Source: Cohaesibacteraceae bacterium
GTDB lineage: Bacteria > Pseudomonadota > Alphaproteobacteria > Rhizobiales > MH13
Length of the DNA stretch: 36,093 nucleotides
Reading direction: 5' to 3'
Assembly (NCBI GenBank): GCA_028281795.1
Contig: JANQJE010000183.1
Span: 1-36,093 of the forward strand
The translations under genes and the position numbers were made by a program. Under the pieces are notes generated by a model. That model was given only the letters and a program-made list of their open reading frames with translations, did no database searches and was not told the origin of the DNA. Below, one piece after another: positions 26,726 to 34,916 of this stretch; the stretch's first letter is position 1, and each line of letters opens with the position of its first letter.

Positions 26726-27717
26726 CGGAAACGGTTGCGTCCCTGCCGCGTGTTTCTCAGAGCCAGCATGATGCGATCCTGAGTGCTCCCCGCACCAGCG
26801 ATGATCATCGCCGCCTGATGGGCGAGCTTTCGGTGATGGATCTGCTGGAAGTCGGAGGCCAGGGCACCAGGGCATCACTCAACTGGCCCGTCACGACCGT
26901 GGCCTGGAATCTCGAACGCTGCCTTTTTCCCGAGGCAAGTGCTGCGCACATTGCCGGTTACAATCCTCAGATCGTTCTTCTGTCAGAGATGGACAAAGGC
27001 ATGGCCCGTACCGGTCAGCGCCACACGACCGCCGACATGGCAGCGGCTCTCGGGATGCACTTCGTTTATGGCGTGGAGTTCCATGAAATGGATCTGGGCG
27101 GCAAAACGGAGCGGCGTTTCTGCGAGGACGATTTCAACGCCGAGGGCTGGCATGGAAACGCCATTCTTTCCGTTGCGCCGTTTGAACGGGTGAAACTCAT
27201 CCGGTTGGATGACCACGGACATTGGTTCGTACCGCAGGACGGTGCTGCCAATGCTGGCCAACCGCGTGTCGGCGGACGCATGGCCATTGCAGCGGTCATC
27301 GCGGTGGATGGTGGTCGGGCCTGTTTTGTGTCAACCCATCTGGAGAGTGCTGCGGATGCCGGGCATCGCGACACGCAGATGCAGGTTTTGCTGGCCGCAA
27401 TCGAAGACTTTGCTCCCGACCTTCCCGTCATCATCGGCGGCGATCTCAACACAGGGAACCATGTGCCGAACTTCGACTGGCGCAAGGAAACCCTGTTCGA
27501 GACCGCGCGTCAGGCAGGCTATCACTGGGACGCCAATGCCGAAGGCACCACGACCCGGCCCAGCCTGATCACGCTCAACCCTTCAGCCGCCATGAAGCTT
27601 GATTGGTTCTGTGCCCGTGGGGTTGCCGTTAGCGACAGTCTCATTCTGCCCTCTACGGACAAGACCGGCCGCCCGCTGTCTGACCATGATGCCGTCGTTT
27701 CGACATTCCGGCCTTGA
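26722..27717 (+). CDS. Endonuclease/exonuclease/phosphatase-fold protein in the ugp operon
   Basis: The protein has 331 residues from a TTG start that overlaps the ugpC stop; an ATG at 26818 is an alternative. The metal-dependent phosphodiesterase fold is complete: N63 (AWNLER), E89 (LLSEMD), H144 (WHGNAIL), H206 (STHLES), D241 and N243 (GGDLNT), D294 (KLDWF) and D321-H322 (LSDHD). There is no signal peptide, so it acts in the cytoplasm. Many ugp operons end with ugpQ, a GDPD-type glycerophosphodiesterase, but none is seen here. This protein could do that job on imported glycerophosphodiesters, but the family also includes nucleases and lipid phosphatases. Substrate and function are inference from position only. 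Confidence 0.8.
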   Translation: MTETVASLPRVSQSQHDAILSAPRTSDDHRRLMGELSVMDLLEVGGQGTRASLNWPVTTVAWNLERCLFPEASAAHIAGYNPQIVLLSEMDKGMARTGQRHTTADMAAALGMHFVYGVEFHEMDLGGKTERRFCEDDFNAEGWHGNAILSVAPFERVKLIRLDDHGHWFVPQDGAANAGQPRVGGRMAIAAVIAVDGGRACFVSTHLESAADAGHRDTQMQVLLAAIEDFAPDLPVIIGGDLNTGNHVPNFDWRKETLFETARQAGYHWDANAEGTTTRPSLITLNPSAAMKLDWFCARGVAVSDSLILPSTDKTGRPLSDHDAVVSTFRP

Positions 27718-27724
27718 GGCGTTG

Positions 27725-28198
27725 TCAGTCGACGGGCTTGATGCTGCTGTTCAGGGCCACATGGCCCGGTGCAAGCACCTTGGCCGTCACACCGCCATGA
27801 CCACGCACAGCCGAATAGCCACCATGTCCCAACGCCTCTTCCATCCGGCTGCAGGGCGCGCACGGGCCGGTGATCTCCATTGTTGTTGTTCCTATCAGGA
27901 CCGCACGCCCTTTGAGAGCGAGCAGATTGATTCCCGATACCGCGATGTTGCGGCGCAGGATACGGGGGTCCACCGGACTGCGACCGAGGAATGCGCCGAT
28001 GACCGCCAGGTGCTCATGTTGGATAAGTGTGATGGCACGTTTACCCGGGCGTCCATGATCGCCGATCAGACCGTCTTCCGTGATGTCGGCACCGTCCACG
28101 ATCTGCATGGGTTCACGCCGTGCGCCACGCAGGCCGATCCATTCCACACGCCCGGTTTGGGCCGTAGCATGGATCAGGTCCTGAAGGCCGCTAACCAT
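27725..28198 (-). CDS. MOSC-domain protein
   Basis: The protein has 157 residues and consists of a MOSC domain. GRVEWIGLRGARREPM forms the first strands, GKRAITLIQHEHLAVI follows, and the RRNIAVSGINLLALKG segment is typical. MEITGPCAPCSRMEEALGHGGYSAVRGHGGV carries the conserved Cys region. MOSC proteins such as YiiM bind molybdenum cofactor and reduce hydroxylated nitrogen compounds. The gene overlaps the end of the glycosidase gene by 8 bp and is convergent, 7 bp apart, with the + strand phosphodiesterase gene. No link between its chemistry and glycoside use is apparent. Confidence 0.85.
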   Translation of the reverse strand: MVSGLQDLIHATAQTGRVEWIGLRGARREPMQIVDGADITEDGLIGDHGRPGKRAITLIQHEHLAVIGAFLGRSPVDPRILRRNIAVSGINLLALKGRAVLIGTTTMEITGPCAPCSRMEEALGHGGYSAVRGHGGVTAKVLAPGHVALNSSIKPVD

Positions 28199-30467
28199 TC
28201 AGTGTCAGGGATTGCGGTTCGAAAACACCGGAGGTTGGCGTTGCCGTCACCTTGACGGGATCGTCCCCCACAACACGCACCCAGAAGCCCGCGACACCGC
28301 TGATCAGAGGAATGGATGGCGTGCCCTGCAGCACCGCCGGTCCATCTACCGAGATTGCCAGTTGGTCCATCAAGAAGGGTAGCCGGTTACCAGCCTGATC
28401 GCGTGCTGTGATCTGGACCAACCTGTCCTGATAGGCATCGTGCGTTCTGATGACGGGCCGGCATGCCATTTCGAGCACGGTGGGGACCGGGTTTGCGGCA
28501 TACGTCCGGCGGATCAGCTCCTGTCCGCCCAGATAGCCCCTGATGACGCCGCCTTTCCATTTGTCGCCCCAGGCGACTCGCTTGTCCTCGGGCAGATCCG
28601 CCGCCTCAATCACAACGGGCGGGTGGGGCAAAAAAGGGAAACGGTCATACGCCGGCTGGAAGCTCAAAGGCTCATCGTCACCGTACTGGAACGTGATCTC
28701 ATCGCAGTTGGTGAGGATGATCAGCGGGAAGATGCCGCCGACCTTGCGGTCTCCGAACGACCAGTGGGTCACCGGTTCGAGAACAGGCTGGATCAACGGA
28801 TCAAGCCCCTGGCTGGCATAAACGGATGCGGCGAATTTGGGTGCGCGCGTCATCGTCGTTACGCCGTGGTAACAGATGCGATCGCCGGACCCGAAGTCGG
28901 CATGGGTGTTGTAATCGAACATGCACCAGCCGATGGAGCCTGCGATATGCGGGTCGCCATGGGCAGCGTTCACGACCTCCAGATGGCGCAGCACATGTTC
29001 CTCCTGGCGCTCCTCGCCATCGAAGATTTTGGTCGGGTACATGTGGCCGCCATACTCCGTCACCATATAGGGAACGTGCTTCGTCAGCCCTGTCACCTCG
29101 CGTTGATCACGCAAGGGTGTACGCGGGCGATTGACCCCCGGCAGATGTTCTTCGCCAAGCACAAAGTCATTCATCGTGTAGACATCTTCGAGCAATGAGG
29201 AATTGGTGTGCTTGCGCACTCCGGCTGTCTGACGTGTCGGGTCGAGCTGGCGCGCGCGCTGGTTGGTGGCCGTGTAGAATGCGTCATCGTCCGGCGACTC
29301 GTTGATCCGCACGCCCCACAGAATAATGGACGGGTGGTTCCAGTCGCGCCGGATCATGGCTTCGACATTGGCCAGGCTTTGCGCCTTGAACGCCTCGCCG
29401 CCGATATGCTGCCATCCGGGAATCTCCTCAAAGACCATCAGCCCGATTTCATCGCATCGGTCCAGAAAAGCCTTGGACTGCGGATAGTGGGAGGTGCGCG
29501 CCAGATTGCAGCCAAGCTGATACTTCAGCATGTCGGCATCCTGCGCCTGCGCTTCCGGGCCCAGAGCATAGCCGACAGTCGGGAAGCTCTGGTGACGGTT
29601 GAGCCCCATGATCTTCAAGGGCCGATCGTTGAGAAAGAACCCGTCCGGCCGGAACTCGGCCTTGCGGATACCCAGACGCACTGTGACAGAGTCCTCGCCG
29701 TCCTCGGCGCGGTAGGTGATCTTGAACCTGTGCAGCGTCGGGTTGTTGGGTGACCATCGCGCAAGACCTGACCCAAGCTCCAGTTCCGCCTCGCCGTGAT
29801 CGTTGATCAGGGTGAAGCCGGGCGTCTTGCCGACCGGCTGACCATCTTCGTCCAGGCGGGAAAGGATTACGGCACCGGCGACAGGCCGGGCCTGTGGATT
29901 CGACATCCATATACGGACCGTGGCGTGGACGGTTTCGGCCATCGGATCGATGAGCTCGATCTTGACGTTTTCAATGGTGATGGCCGGCCGCACGTCGAGC
30001 CAGACATCGCGGTAGATACCGGCATAGGTCAGGTAGTCGATGCGGCCCCCGAAGGGCGGAATGTCACCGTTTTCGCTGCCATCGATGGCGACGGTAATGA
30101 GATTTTCCCCGTCGATCAGGTGATCCGTCAGGCGCGCTTCAAAGGGCGTGTAGCCGTCGGGGTGGTCGGCAACCTGATGACCGTTGATCCAGACTTTGCT
30201 GCCCGCCAAGACGCCTTCAAAACACAGAACCACCTCGCGACCCTCGAAGTGTGGTTCCCAATGCAGGATGCGCTGATAAGTGAAGGGCCGCTGATAGGAA
30301 CGCTCATCGCCGTAGTTCCAGGGCAGGTCGACCGCATTGTGTGGCAGGCGAACCGTCGGGCCGGGCAGAGGAAGCGTAATCCAGGCCGGATCGAACCCGT
30401 TATGGAAAACCCAGCCGGTGTTGGCCGGGGAGCGCTGACGCTGGAAGTACGGATGAGGGGATGACAT
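28191..30467 (-). CDS. Glycoside hydrolase family 2 beta-glycosidase
   Basis: The protein has 758 residues. The N-terminal sugar-binding jelly roll (about 15-165) contains LPHNAVDLPWNYGDE and GSKVWINGHQVADHPDGYTPFEA. An Ig-like domain follows (about 165-270), then the TIM barrel with NRHQSFPTVG and RTSHYPQSKAFLDRCDEIG. The acid/base is E390 (WGVRINE) and the nucleophile is E471 (VTEYGG). A C-terminal beta domain with DRLVQITARDQAGN resembles the extra Ig modules of beta-galactosidase-like GH2 enzymes. There is no signal peptide, so it would cleave imported oligosaccharides or glycosides in the cytoplasm. Beta-galactosidase or beta-glucuronidase activity cannot be told apart here. It lies in the IclR-led operon with an importer ATPase. 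Confidence 0.9.
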   Translation of the reverse strand: MSSPHPYFQRQRSPANTGWVFHNGFDPAWITLPLPGPTVRLPHNAVDLPWNYGDERSYQRPFTYQRILHWEPHFEGREVVLCFEGVLAGSKVWINGHQVADHPDGYTPFEARLTDHLIDGENLITVAIDGSENGDIPPFGGRIDYLTYAGIYRDVWLDVRPAITIENVKIELIDPMAETVHATVRIWMSNPQARPVAGAVILSRLDEDGQPVGKTPGFTLINDHGEAELELGSGLARWSPNNPTLHRFKITYRAEDGEDSVTVRLGIRKAEFRPDGFFLNDRPLKIMGLNRHQSFPTVGYALGPEAQAQDADMLKYQLGCNLARTSHYPQSKAFLDRCDEIGLMVFEEIPGWQHIGGEAFKAQSLANVEAMIRRDWNHPSIILWGVRINESPDDDAFYTATNQRARQLDPTRQTAGVRKHTNSSLLEDVYTMNDFVLGEEHLPGVNRPRTPLRDQREVTGLTKHVPYMVTEYGGHMYPTKIFDGEERQEEHVLRHLEVVNAAHGDPHIAGSIGWCMFDYNTHADFGSGDRICYHGVTTMTRAPKFAASVYASQGLDPLIQPVLEPVTHWSFGDRKVGGIFPLIILTNCDEITFQYGDDEPLSFQPAYDRFPFLPHPPVVIEAADLPEDKRVAWGDKWKGGVIRGYLGGQELIRRTYAANPVPTVLEMACRPVIRTHDAYQDRLVQITARDQAGNRLPFLMDQLAISVDGPAVLQGTPSIPLISGVAGFWVRVVGDDPVKVTATPTSGVFEPQSLTLNG

Positions 30468-30533
30468 GAAAGAAGCTCTGCGGGTGTGTTCTGCGAACGT
30501 TTATGCGTTCTCTAGGAAAGAGAAGATGGTCAG

Positions 30534-31160
30534 TCAGCGTTCCTGAAACGCCAGGCGAACGCCCAGTGCGCAATAGACGCTTCCGACGATTTTGCTCTGC
30601 CAGCGCAGGACGGATGGATTGCGGCGCAGGAAGCTGCCGACCTTGCCTGCGGTGAGCGCAAAAACGACAGTGCTGAAAAGGCCCAGAAAGACGAGGATGA
30701 CGCCGAGCGTTGTCAATTGCAGCATGACCGAACCGTTCTCCGGGTTCACGAACTGCGGCAGGAAGGCGAGGAAGAAGAGCGCCGTTTTCGGATTGAGGAC
30801 CTCAGCCAGGATCGCCTGACGGAAGGCCGTTGGCGCCGAGATTACAATCGTCCGGCTGTTTGTGGCCGCCGGCATTTTTTCCAGAAGCGCTTTGATCCCA
30901 AGATAGACCAGATAGGCCGCTCCCAGATATTTGATGACACTGAACAGAAAGGCCGACGCGAGGATGATCGCCGAGATACCGATCACTGCCAGGGCCGTGT
31001 GGATCAGGTCACCGACCGCAATGCCAAGACCCGTGGCAATGCCAACCCGTGTTCCTGATGTGGTGGCCCGCGCCACGGTAAGAATGGTGGCCGGACCCGG
31101 AATGAAGACGAAGCCCAGCACAATCAGAATGTAGGTGATCAAGGTTGCCTGATCGATCAC
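30534..31160 (-). CDS. LysE/RhtB-family exporter
   Basis: The protein has 208 residues with about six membrane spans. The family motif GFVFIPGPATILTVARATTSGTRVGIATGLGIAVGD lies at residues 16-51, and KYLGAAYLVYLGIKAL and EVLNPKTALFFLAFLPQFV follow in the normal order. These proteins export amino acids or similar small metabolites by proton antiport. Its place between the importer ATPase and the glycosidase is unusual for a sugar operon. It could remove a toxic or surplus aglycone or by-product, but this is a guess. Confidence 0.9.
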   Translation of the reverse strand: MIDQATLITYILIVLGFVFIPGPATILTVARATTSGTRVGIATGLGIAVGDLIHTALAVIGISAIILASAFLFSVIKYLGAAYLVYLGIKALLEKMPAATNSRTIVISAPTAFRQAILAEVLNPKTALFFLAFLPQFVNPENGSVMLQLTTLGVILVFLGLFSTVVFALTAGKVGSFLRRNPSVLRWQSKIVGSVYCALGVRLAFQER

Positions 31161-31199
31161 GAGTGCACCCCGCAGCTGGAACGGTGAAAACGGGCGTGT

Positions 31200-32282
31200 T
31201 TAGCGCACACGCTTGCCGTCTGCATTGAAGAGAAAGGCTTTTTCCGGCGGGATACCGATCTTGAACTGCGCGCCGTGACGGGCATCGCGTCCTTCGTCGG
31301 TTTCGATGGTCAGTGTCTCGCCCGCTGAGGATGCGGCGTAGATGTAACTGTCGGATCCCAGATGCTCGGCAACATCGACGTTGAGGGTGAGCATGGCCCC
31401 GTTCTCGCGGCTCAAATGCTCGGGCCGAATGCCAACTTGACAGGCATCGCCGACGGACAGCCCATTTCCCGCAACGGACAGTGTGACAGGTACATCCCCT
31501 TGCTTCGTCAACTTCACGCTGACGCCGCCATCGGTGCTGGTGACTTCACCGTCCAGGAAGTTCATGCGCGGCGAACCGATGAAGCCTGCCACAAAAGCGT
31601 TGTCGGGATCATCATAAAGAGTCAGAGGGGCTCCGACCTGTTCGATGATACCGCCGCGCAGCACCACGATCTTGTCGGCCAGCGTCATGGCCTCGGTCTG
31701 GTCGTGCGTTACATAGATCATGGTCGAACCGGCCAGCTCATTGTGCAGGCGGGAGATTTCGACGCGCATTGCCACACGCAGTTCGGCATCAAGGTTGGAG
31801 AGAGGCTCATCGAACAGGAAGACATCCGGTTTGCGGACGATGGCGCGGCCAATGGCAACACGCTGGCGCTGACCGCCGGACAGGGCGGCAGGCTTGCGTT
31901 TAAGAAGCGCATCAAGTTGCAGAATATCGGCCGCTTCGGTGACACGCTTGTCGATATCGGCTTTCGGGTGGCCGTTCATCCGCAGGCCGAACGACATGTT
32001 CTCTTCGACGGTCATATGCGGATAGAGGGCGTAGGTCTGGAACACCATGGCAACGCCGCGTTCGGCCGGATCGACATCGTTCATGGTGTTCTCACCGATC
32101 GCGATGGTCCCGCCTGTGATCGCTTCCAGTCCCGCAATCATGCGCAGCAAAGTCGACTTGCCGCAGCCTGACGGGCCGACGAATACGACGAATTCGCCGT
32201 CACCGATATCCAGATCCACACCGTGAATCACATCCACCGGACCATAGCTTTTTTTGACGTCGCGGAGTGTTAGGCCAGCCAT
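31200..32282 (-). CDS. Carbohydrate ABC transporter ATPase (MsmK/UgpC/MalK class)
   Basis: The protein has 360 residues with Walker A GPSGCGKST (36-44), Q82 (VFQTYALYPHMTV), signature LSGGQRQ (134-140), Walker B FLFDEP with E159, a following YVTHDQTEAMTLADK H-loop and C-terminal TOBE domains. It is the right partner for the binding protein and two permeases encoded divergently from 33494, which have no ATPase of their own within the window. It follows iclR by 11 bp in the same operon. The promiscuity of MsmK-type ATPases means it may also serve other importers. Confidence 0.92.
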   Translation of the reverse strand: MAGLTLRDVKKSYGPVDVIHGVDLDIGDGEFVVFVGPSGCGKSTLLRMIAGLEAITGGTIAIGENTMNDVDPAERGVAMVFQTYALYPHMTVEENMSFGLRMNGHPKADIDKRVTEAADILQLDALLKRKPAALSGGQRQRVAIGRAIVRKPDVFLFDEPLSNLDAELRVAMRVEISRLHNELAGSTMIYVTHDQTEAMTLADKIVVLRGGIIEQVGAPLTLYDDPDNAFVAGFIGSPRMNFLDGEVTSTDGGVSVKLTKQGDVPVTLSVAGNGLSVGDACQVGIRPEHLSRENGAMLTLNVDVAEHLGSDSYIYAASSAGETLTIETDEGRDARHGAQFKIGIPPEKAFLFNADGKRVR

Positions 32283-32293
32283 GTGCGTCTTCC

Positions 32294-33187
32294 TCAGGTT
32301 AGTGTCGGCGCCATACGCATGGTGGCGTCTGCCGCAATGATGCGGGCAGCTTCCTTCAGCGTTGGGGCCAGTTTTTCCAGTTGCTTGATGTCGTCGACGG
32401 TGCCCGGACTGGTGGCGGAAAGGCCACCAAACAGAGCACCGTCCGTGGAGAGAATGGGAACCGCGATGCAGACGATGCCGGGCTCATGCTCCTCGCGGTC
32501 GAGCGCATAGCCGCGGCTGCGGATTGCCTCCAGTTCGCGGAGCAGAGCTGCGCGACTGGTCAGTGTGGTGGCGGTGAAACGCGCCAGTGTCTGCCGGTGC
32601 AGGCAGTCTTGCAGTGCGCCTTCCGGCAGATAAGCCATCATGGCTTTGCCGACGCCTGTGCAATAGGCCGGACCGACTTTGCCGGGCCGTGAAAACATGG
32701 CCAGGCCACGGTTGCCGATACGTTTGTCGAGATAAAGCACCTGACCGCTGTCGAGCTGGGCCAGATGGATCGTCTTGCCGAGCTCTGCATGCAGGCTGTC
32801 GAGAACCGGGCGGGCGGCATCGGACAGGGAGCTGTGTGCCCAGGCGGCGTGTGCCAGCCGGATGAGACGAGGGCCAAGCTGGTAGCTGCCGCTGGCTTCA
32901 TTGTGTGTAAGCATACGCTCGTCGGCCAGTGCTTTGAGCATGCGGTGGAGCGTGGCTTTGGGGAAAGGCAGGCGCTCTTTCAGATCGGAAAAACGCAAAG
33001 GCTGTTCCGCCTCGGCGAATGCATCGAGAAGCATGAGCGACTTGGTTACCGGGCCATCGCCGGCCATGCGGCCCTGGTTGCGATTGGATTCGCGCGTGCC
33101 AGCCGACGCCGACATAGCGCTGCCGGGGCGAGCCTGTGTGCTCACACCATTGTCCTGCGCTAATGTGGATCGCTCCTGGCGCCCCAT
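32294..33187 (-). CDS. IclR-family transcriptional regulator
   Basis: The protein has 297 residues. After an extended, Ser/Arg-rich N-terminus of about 45 residues comes the winged helix (KSLMLLDAFAEAEQPLRFSDLKERL, FPKATLHRMLKAL). The IclR effector domain then follows, with GKTIHLAQLDSGQVLYLDKR, YCTGVGKAMMAYLP, the LDREEHEPGIVCIAVPI loop and a Thr/Asp-rich end. The ATG at 33187 has GGGAGG 9 bp upstream. It is divergent from the importer genes and leads the glycosidase operon, so it most likely controls both arms. A perfect palindrome (33206-33223) lies just upstream of its ribosome site. Confidence 0.9.
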   Translation of the reverse strand: MGRQERSTLAQDNGVSTQARPGSAMSASAGTRESNRNQGRMAGDGPVTKSLMLLDAFAEAEQPLRFSDLKERLPFPKATLHRMLKALADERMLTHNEASGSYQLGPRLIRLAHAAWAHSSLSDAARPVLDSLHAELGKTIHLAQLDSGQVLYLDKRIGNRGLAMFSRPGKVGPAYCTGVGKAMMAYLPEGALQDCLHRQTLARFTATTLTSRAALLRELEAIRSRGYALDREEHEPGIVCIAVPILSTDGALFGGLSATSPGTVDDIKQLEKLAPTLKEAARIIAADATMRMAPTLT

Positions 33188-33205
33188 ATGCGTTCACCTC
33201 CCACT

Positions 33206-33223
33206 GAACCGGTATACCGGTTC
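33206..33223. promoter_or_regulatory. 18-bp perfect palindrome before iclR, candidate operator
   Basis: GAACCGGTATACCGGTTC is a perfect dyad 18 bp upstream of the iclR start and 3 bp from its Shine-Dalgarno. Binding there would block the iclR operon. The bound protein is presumably IclR itself, but GGTATACC cores are also used by some GntR-type regulators. Confidence 0.6.
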
Positions 33224-33262
33224 CGGCGCTTGCAGCCTCGTTGAGCGGGCCATCAATGCGCC

Positions 33263-33293
33263 TTGACAGACGGTAGGCAATGATGCGTAACAT
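33263..33293 (+). promoter_or_regulatory. Weak candidate promoter for the + strand importer genes
   Basis: TTGACA (33263-33268) is a perfect -35 hexamer. TAACAT (33288-33293) is the best -10 nearby, at a long 19-bp spacing. It lies in the 306-bp divergent gap, which has no gene, and leaves a leader of nearly 200 nt before the binding-protein gene. Confidence 0.4.
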
Positions 33294-33438
33294 TTCAACC
33301 ACCAAAACAAAGTTCCGTTGAGTGAGACCCAAAATCGGTTTTTGACGGAGTTTGTGACGGTGCACCAAACGCGTTCGCGCCCGAAGGGTTTCCTTCAGGC
33401 GACAAGCCGCAAAGGCGTGAACGTATGGGAGAAACACA

Positions 33439-33479
33439 GCGGACCTGACACACGGTGGTTGCACTCACCGCCGGTCCGC
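33439..33479 (+). repeat. Nested hairpin just before the binding-protein ribosome site
   Basis: An outer stem GCGGACC/GGTCCGC and an inner stem CGGTG/CACCG form a bulged hairpin ending 2 bp before GGGAGG (33482-33487). It could tune translation or mRNA stability. No known riboswitch class is recognised. Confidence 0.4.
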
Positions 33480-33493
33480 ATGGGAGGATTAGA

Positions 33494-34750
33494 ATGAACC
33501 GTACCCTGAAAGCATCCGTGCTTGGGTTGGCTGGCCTTGGCTTGCTGACCTCGACTGCGCTTGCCGAGCTTACCGGCGATCTGCGCATTATCTCTGACAT
33601 GTCCAACCCATCACCGCGCGCGGTGATGGAAAGCCTGGCAGCTGAGTTCGGTGAGATGCATCCCGATCTCAACATCGAGCTGGAAATCGTCGATCGCGAA
33701 GCCTGGAAAACGCAGATCCGCAATGCGCTGTCTGCCAATCCACCGGATGTGATCAACTGGTACGCTGCCAACCGCATGCTGCCTTATGTGAACGCTGGTC
33801 TGTTCGAAGACATCACCGACATGTGGGACGATGGCTCGCTGACGGGCCTCGATGCCGTCAGGGGCGCGATGACCATCGATGGTCGGCAGTGGGGCGTGCC
33901 CTACACCTATTATCAGTGGGGAGTGTACTACCGCGAAGATATCTTCAACGAGCTTGGCCTGTCGGAGCCGACAACGTTCGAAGAAGAAATTGCCAACTGC
34001 CAGGTGATCCTGGATTCCGGGCGCAAATGCTATGCCATCGGCACCAAGTTCCTTTGGACAGCCGGTGGTTGGTTCGATTATCTGAACATGCGCACCAACG
34101 GCTTTGATCACCATATGGCGCTGGCACAAGGCGAGCTTTCGTGGACGGAAGATGAAGGCGTTCGCGAGACGTTTGCAAACTGGCGCCGTCTGATCGACAT
34201 GGGCGCGTTTGTCGATGATCATCAGTCCTACAGCTGGCAGGAAGCCCTCACATTCTTCACCGATGGCGACGCAACCGCTTACCTCATGGGTAACTTTGCT
34301 GTAGCGCCCATGCGTGACGCAGGGTTGTCGGATGATCAGATCGACTTCTACCAGTTCCCGGTCATCACCGAAGGTCTGCCGCAGGGTGAAGATGCGCCGA
34401 CCGATACGTTCCACATTCCTTCAGGTGCCCAGAACAAGGAAGCCGCCCGCGCTTTCCTTCAGTTCGTGACGTCGCCCGATGTGCAGACGCGGATCAACAA
34501 TGGCGACAACCTCGGTCAGTTGCCTGTGAACGCCAACTCCTCGGTTGATGCCGACGAATTCCTCGAGCAGGGCTTCGAAATGCTGTCGCAAAACGCTCAA
34601 GGCGGTGTGGCGCAGTTCTTCGACCGTGACTTCCCCGCTGAGATGGCCTCGGTCGGTATGGAAGGTCTGCAGGAGTTCATGGTGTTCCCGGACAATCTGG
34701 ACGACATTCTGGAGCGTCTGGAAGACGCACGCCAGCGCATCTACCAATAG
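33494..34750 (+). CDS. Periplasmic sugar-binding protein (family 1 extracellular binder)
   Basis: The protein has 418 residues from the ATG with GGGAGG 6 bp upstream. The signal peptide MNRTLKASVLGLAGLGLLTS ends at ALA (residue 24). The mature part ELTGDLRIISDMSNPSPRAVMESLAAEFGEMHPDLNIELEIVDREAW is a normal SBP_bac_1 start. GVPYTYYQWGVYYREDIFNELGL and the aromatic FLWTAGGWFDYLNMRT segments are typical of oligosaccharide binders. With the following permeases and the divergent ATPase it forms a complete importer, probably delivering the substrate of the GH2 enzyme. Confidence 0.9.
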   Translation: MNRTLKASVLGLAGLGLLTSTALAELTGDLRIISDMSNPSPRAVMESLAAEFGEMHPDLNIELEIVDREAWKTQIRNALSANPPDVINWYAANRMLPYVNAGLFEDITDMWDDGSLTGLDAVRGAMTIDGRQWGVPYTYYQWGVYYREDIFNELGLSEPTTFEEEIANCQVILDSGRKCYAIGTKFLWTAGGWFDYLNMRTNGFDHHMALAQGELSWTEDEGVRETFANWRRLIDMGAFVDDHQSYSWQEALTFFTDGDATAYLMGNFAVAPMRDAGLSDDQIDFYQFPVITEGLPQGEDAPTDTFHIPSGAQNKEAARAFLQFVTSPDVQTRINNGDNLGQLPVNANSSVDADEFLEQGFEMLSQNAQGGVAQFFDRDFPAEMASVGMEGLQEFMVFPDNLDDILERLEDARQRIYQ

Positions 34751-34765
34751 GCTGATCGGATGCCT

Positions 34766-34796
34766 TGTCCTGCCTCGGCATGCCCGAGGCAGGACA
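34766..34796 (+). repeat. Strong hairpin between binding-protein and permease genes
   Basis: A perfect 13-bp stem TGTCCTGCCTCGG / CCGAGGCAGGACA with a 5-nt loop starts 15 bp after the stop. No T-run follows (TCCTGCC), so it is more likely a stabilising or partial-stop element than a full terminator. The remaining 120 bp before the permease hold no gene. Confidence 0.7.
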
Positions 34797-34916
34797 TCCT
34801 GCCACGGTGTGCATTCAACTTATTCGAGAAGCCGACGATGATGGCCTGACGCCGCGCCACGTCGCTTGTCGCATACGTTGAACGTCCCTTAAGCCCGATC
34901 TGTAAGGAGCACGCCC

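Noticed and set aside
33342-33370. Second promoter for the importer genes at TTGACG (33342-33347)
   Set aside because: The sequence 17 bp downstream (CCAAAC) is not a plausible -10 element.
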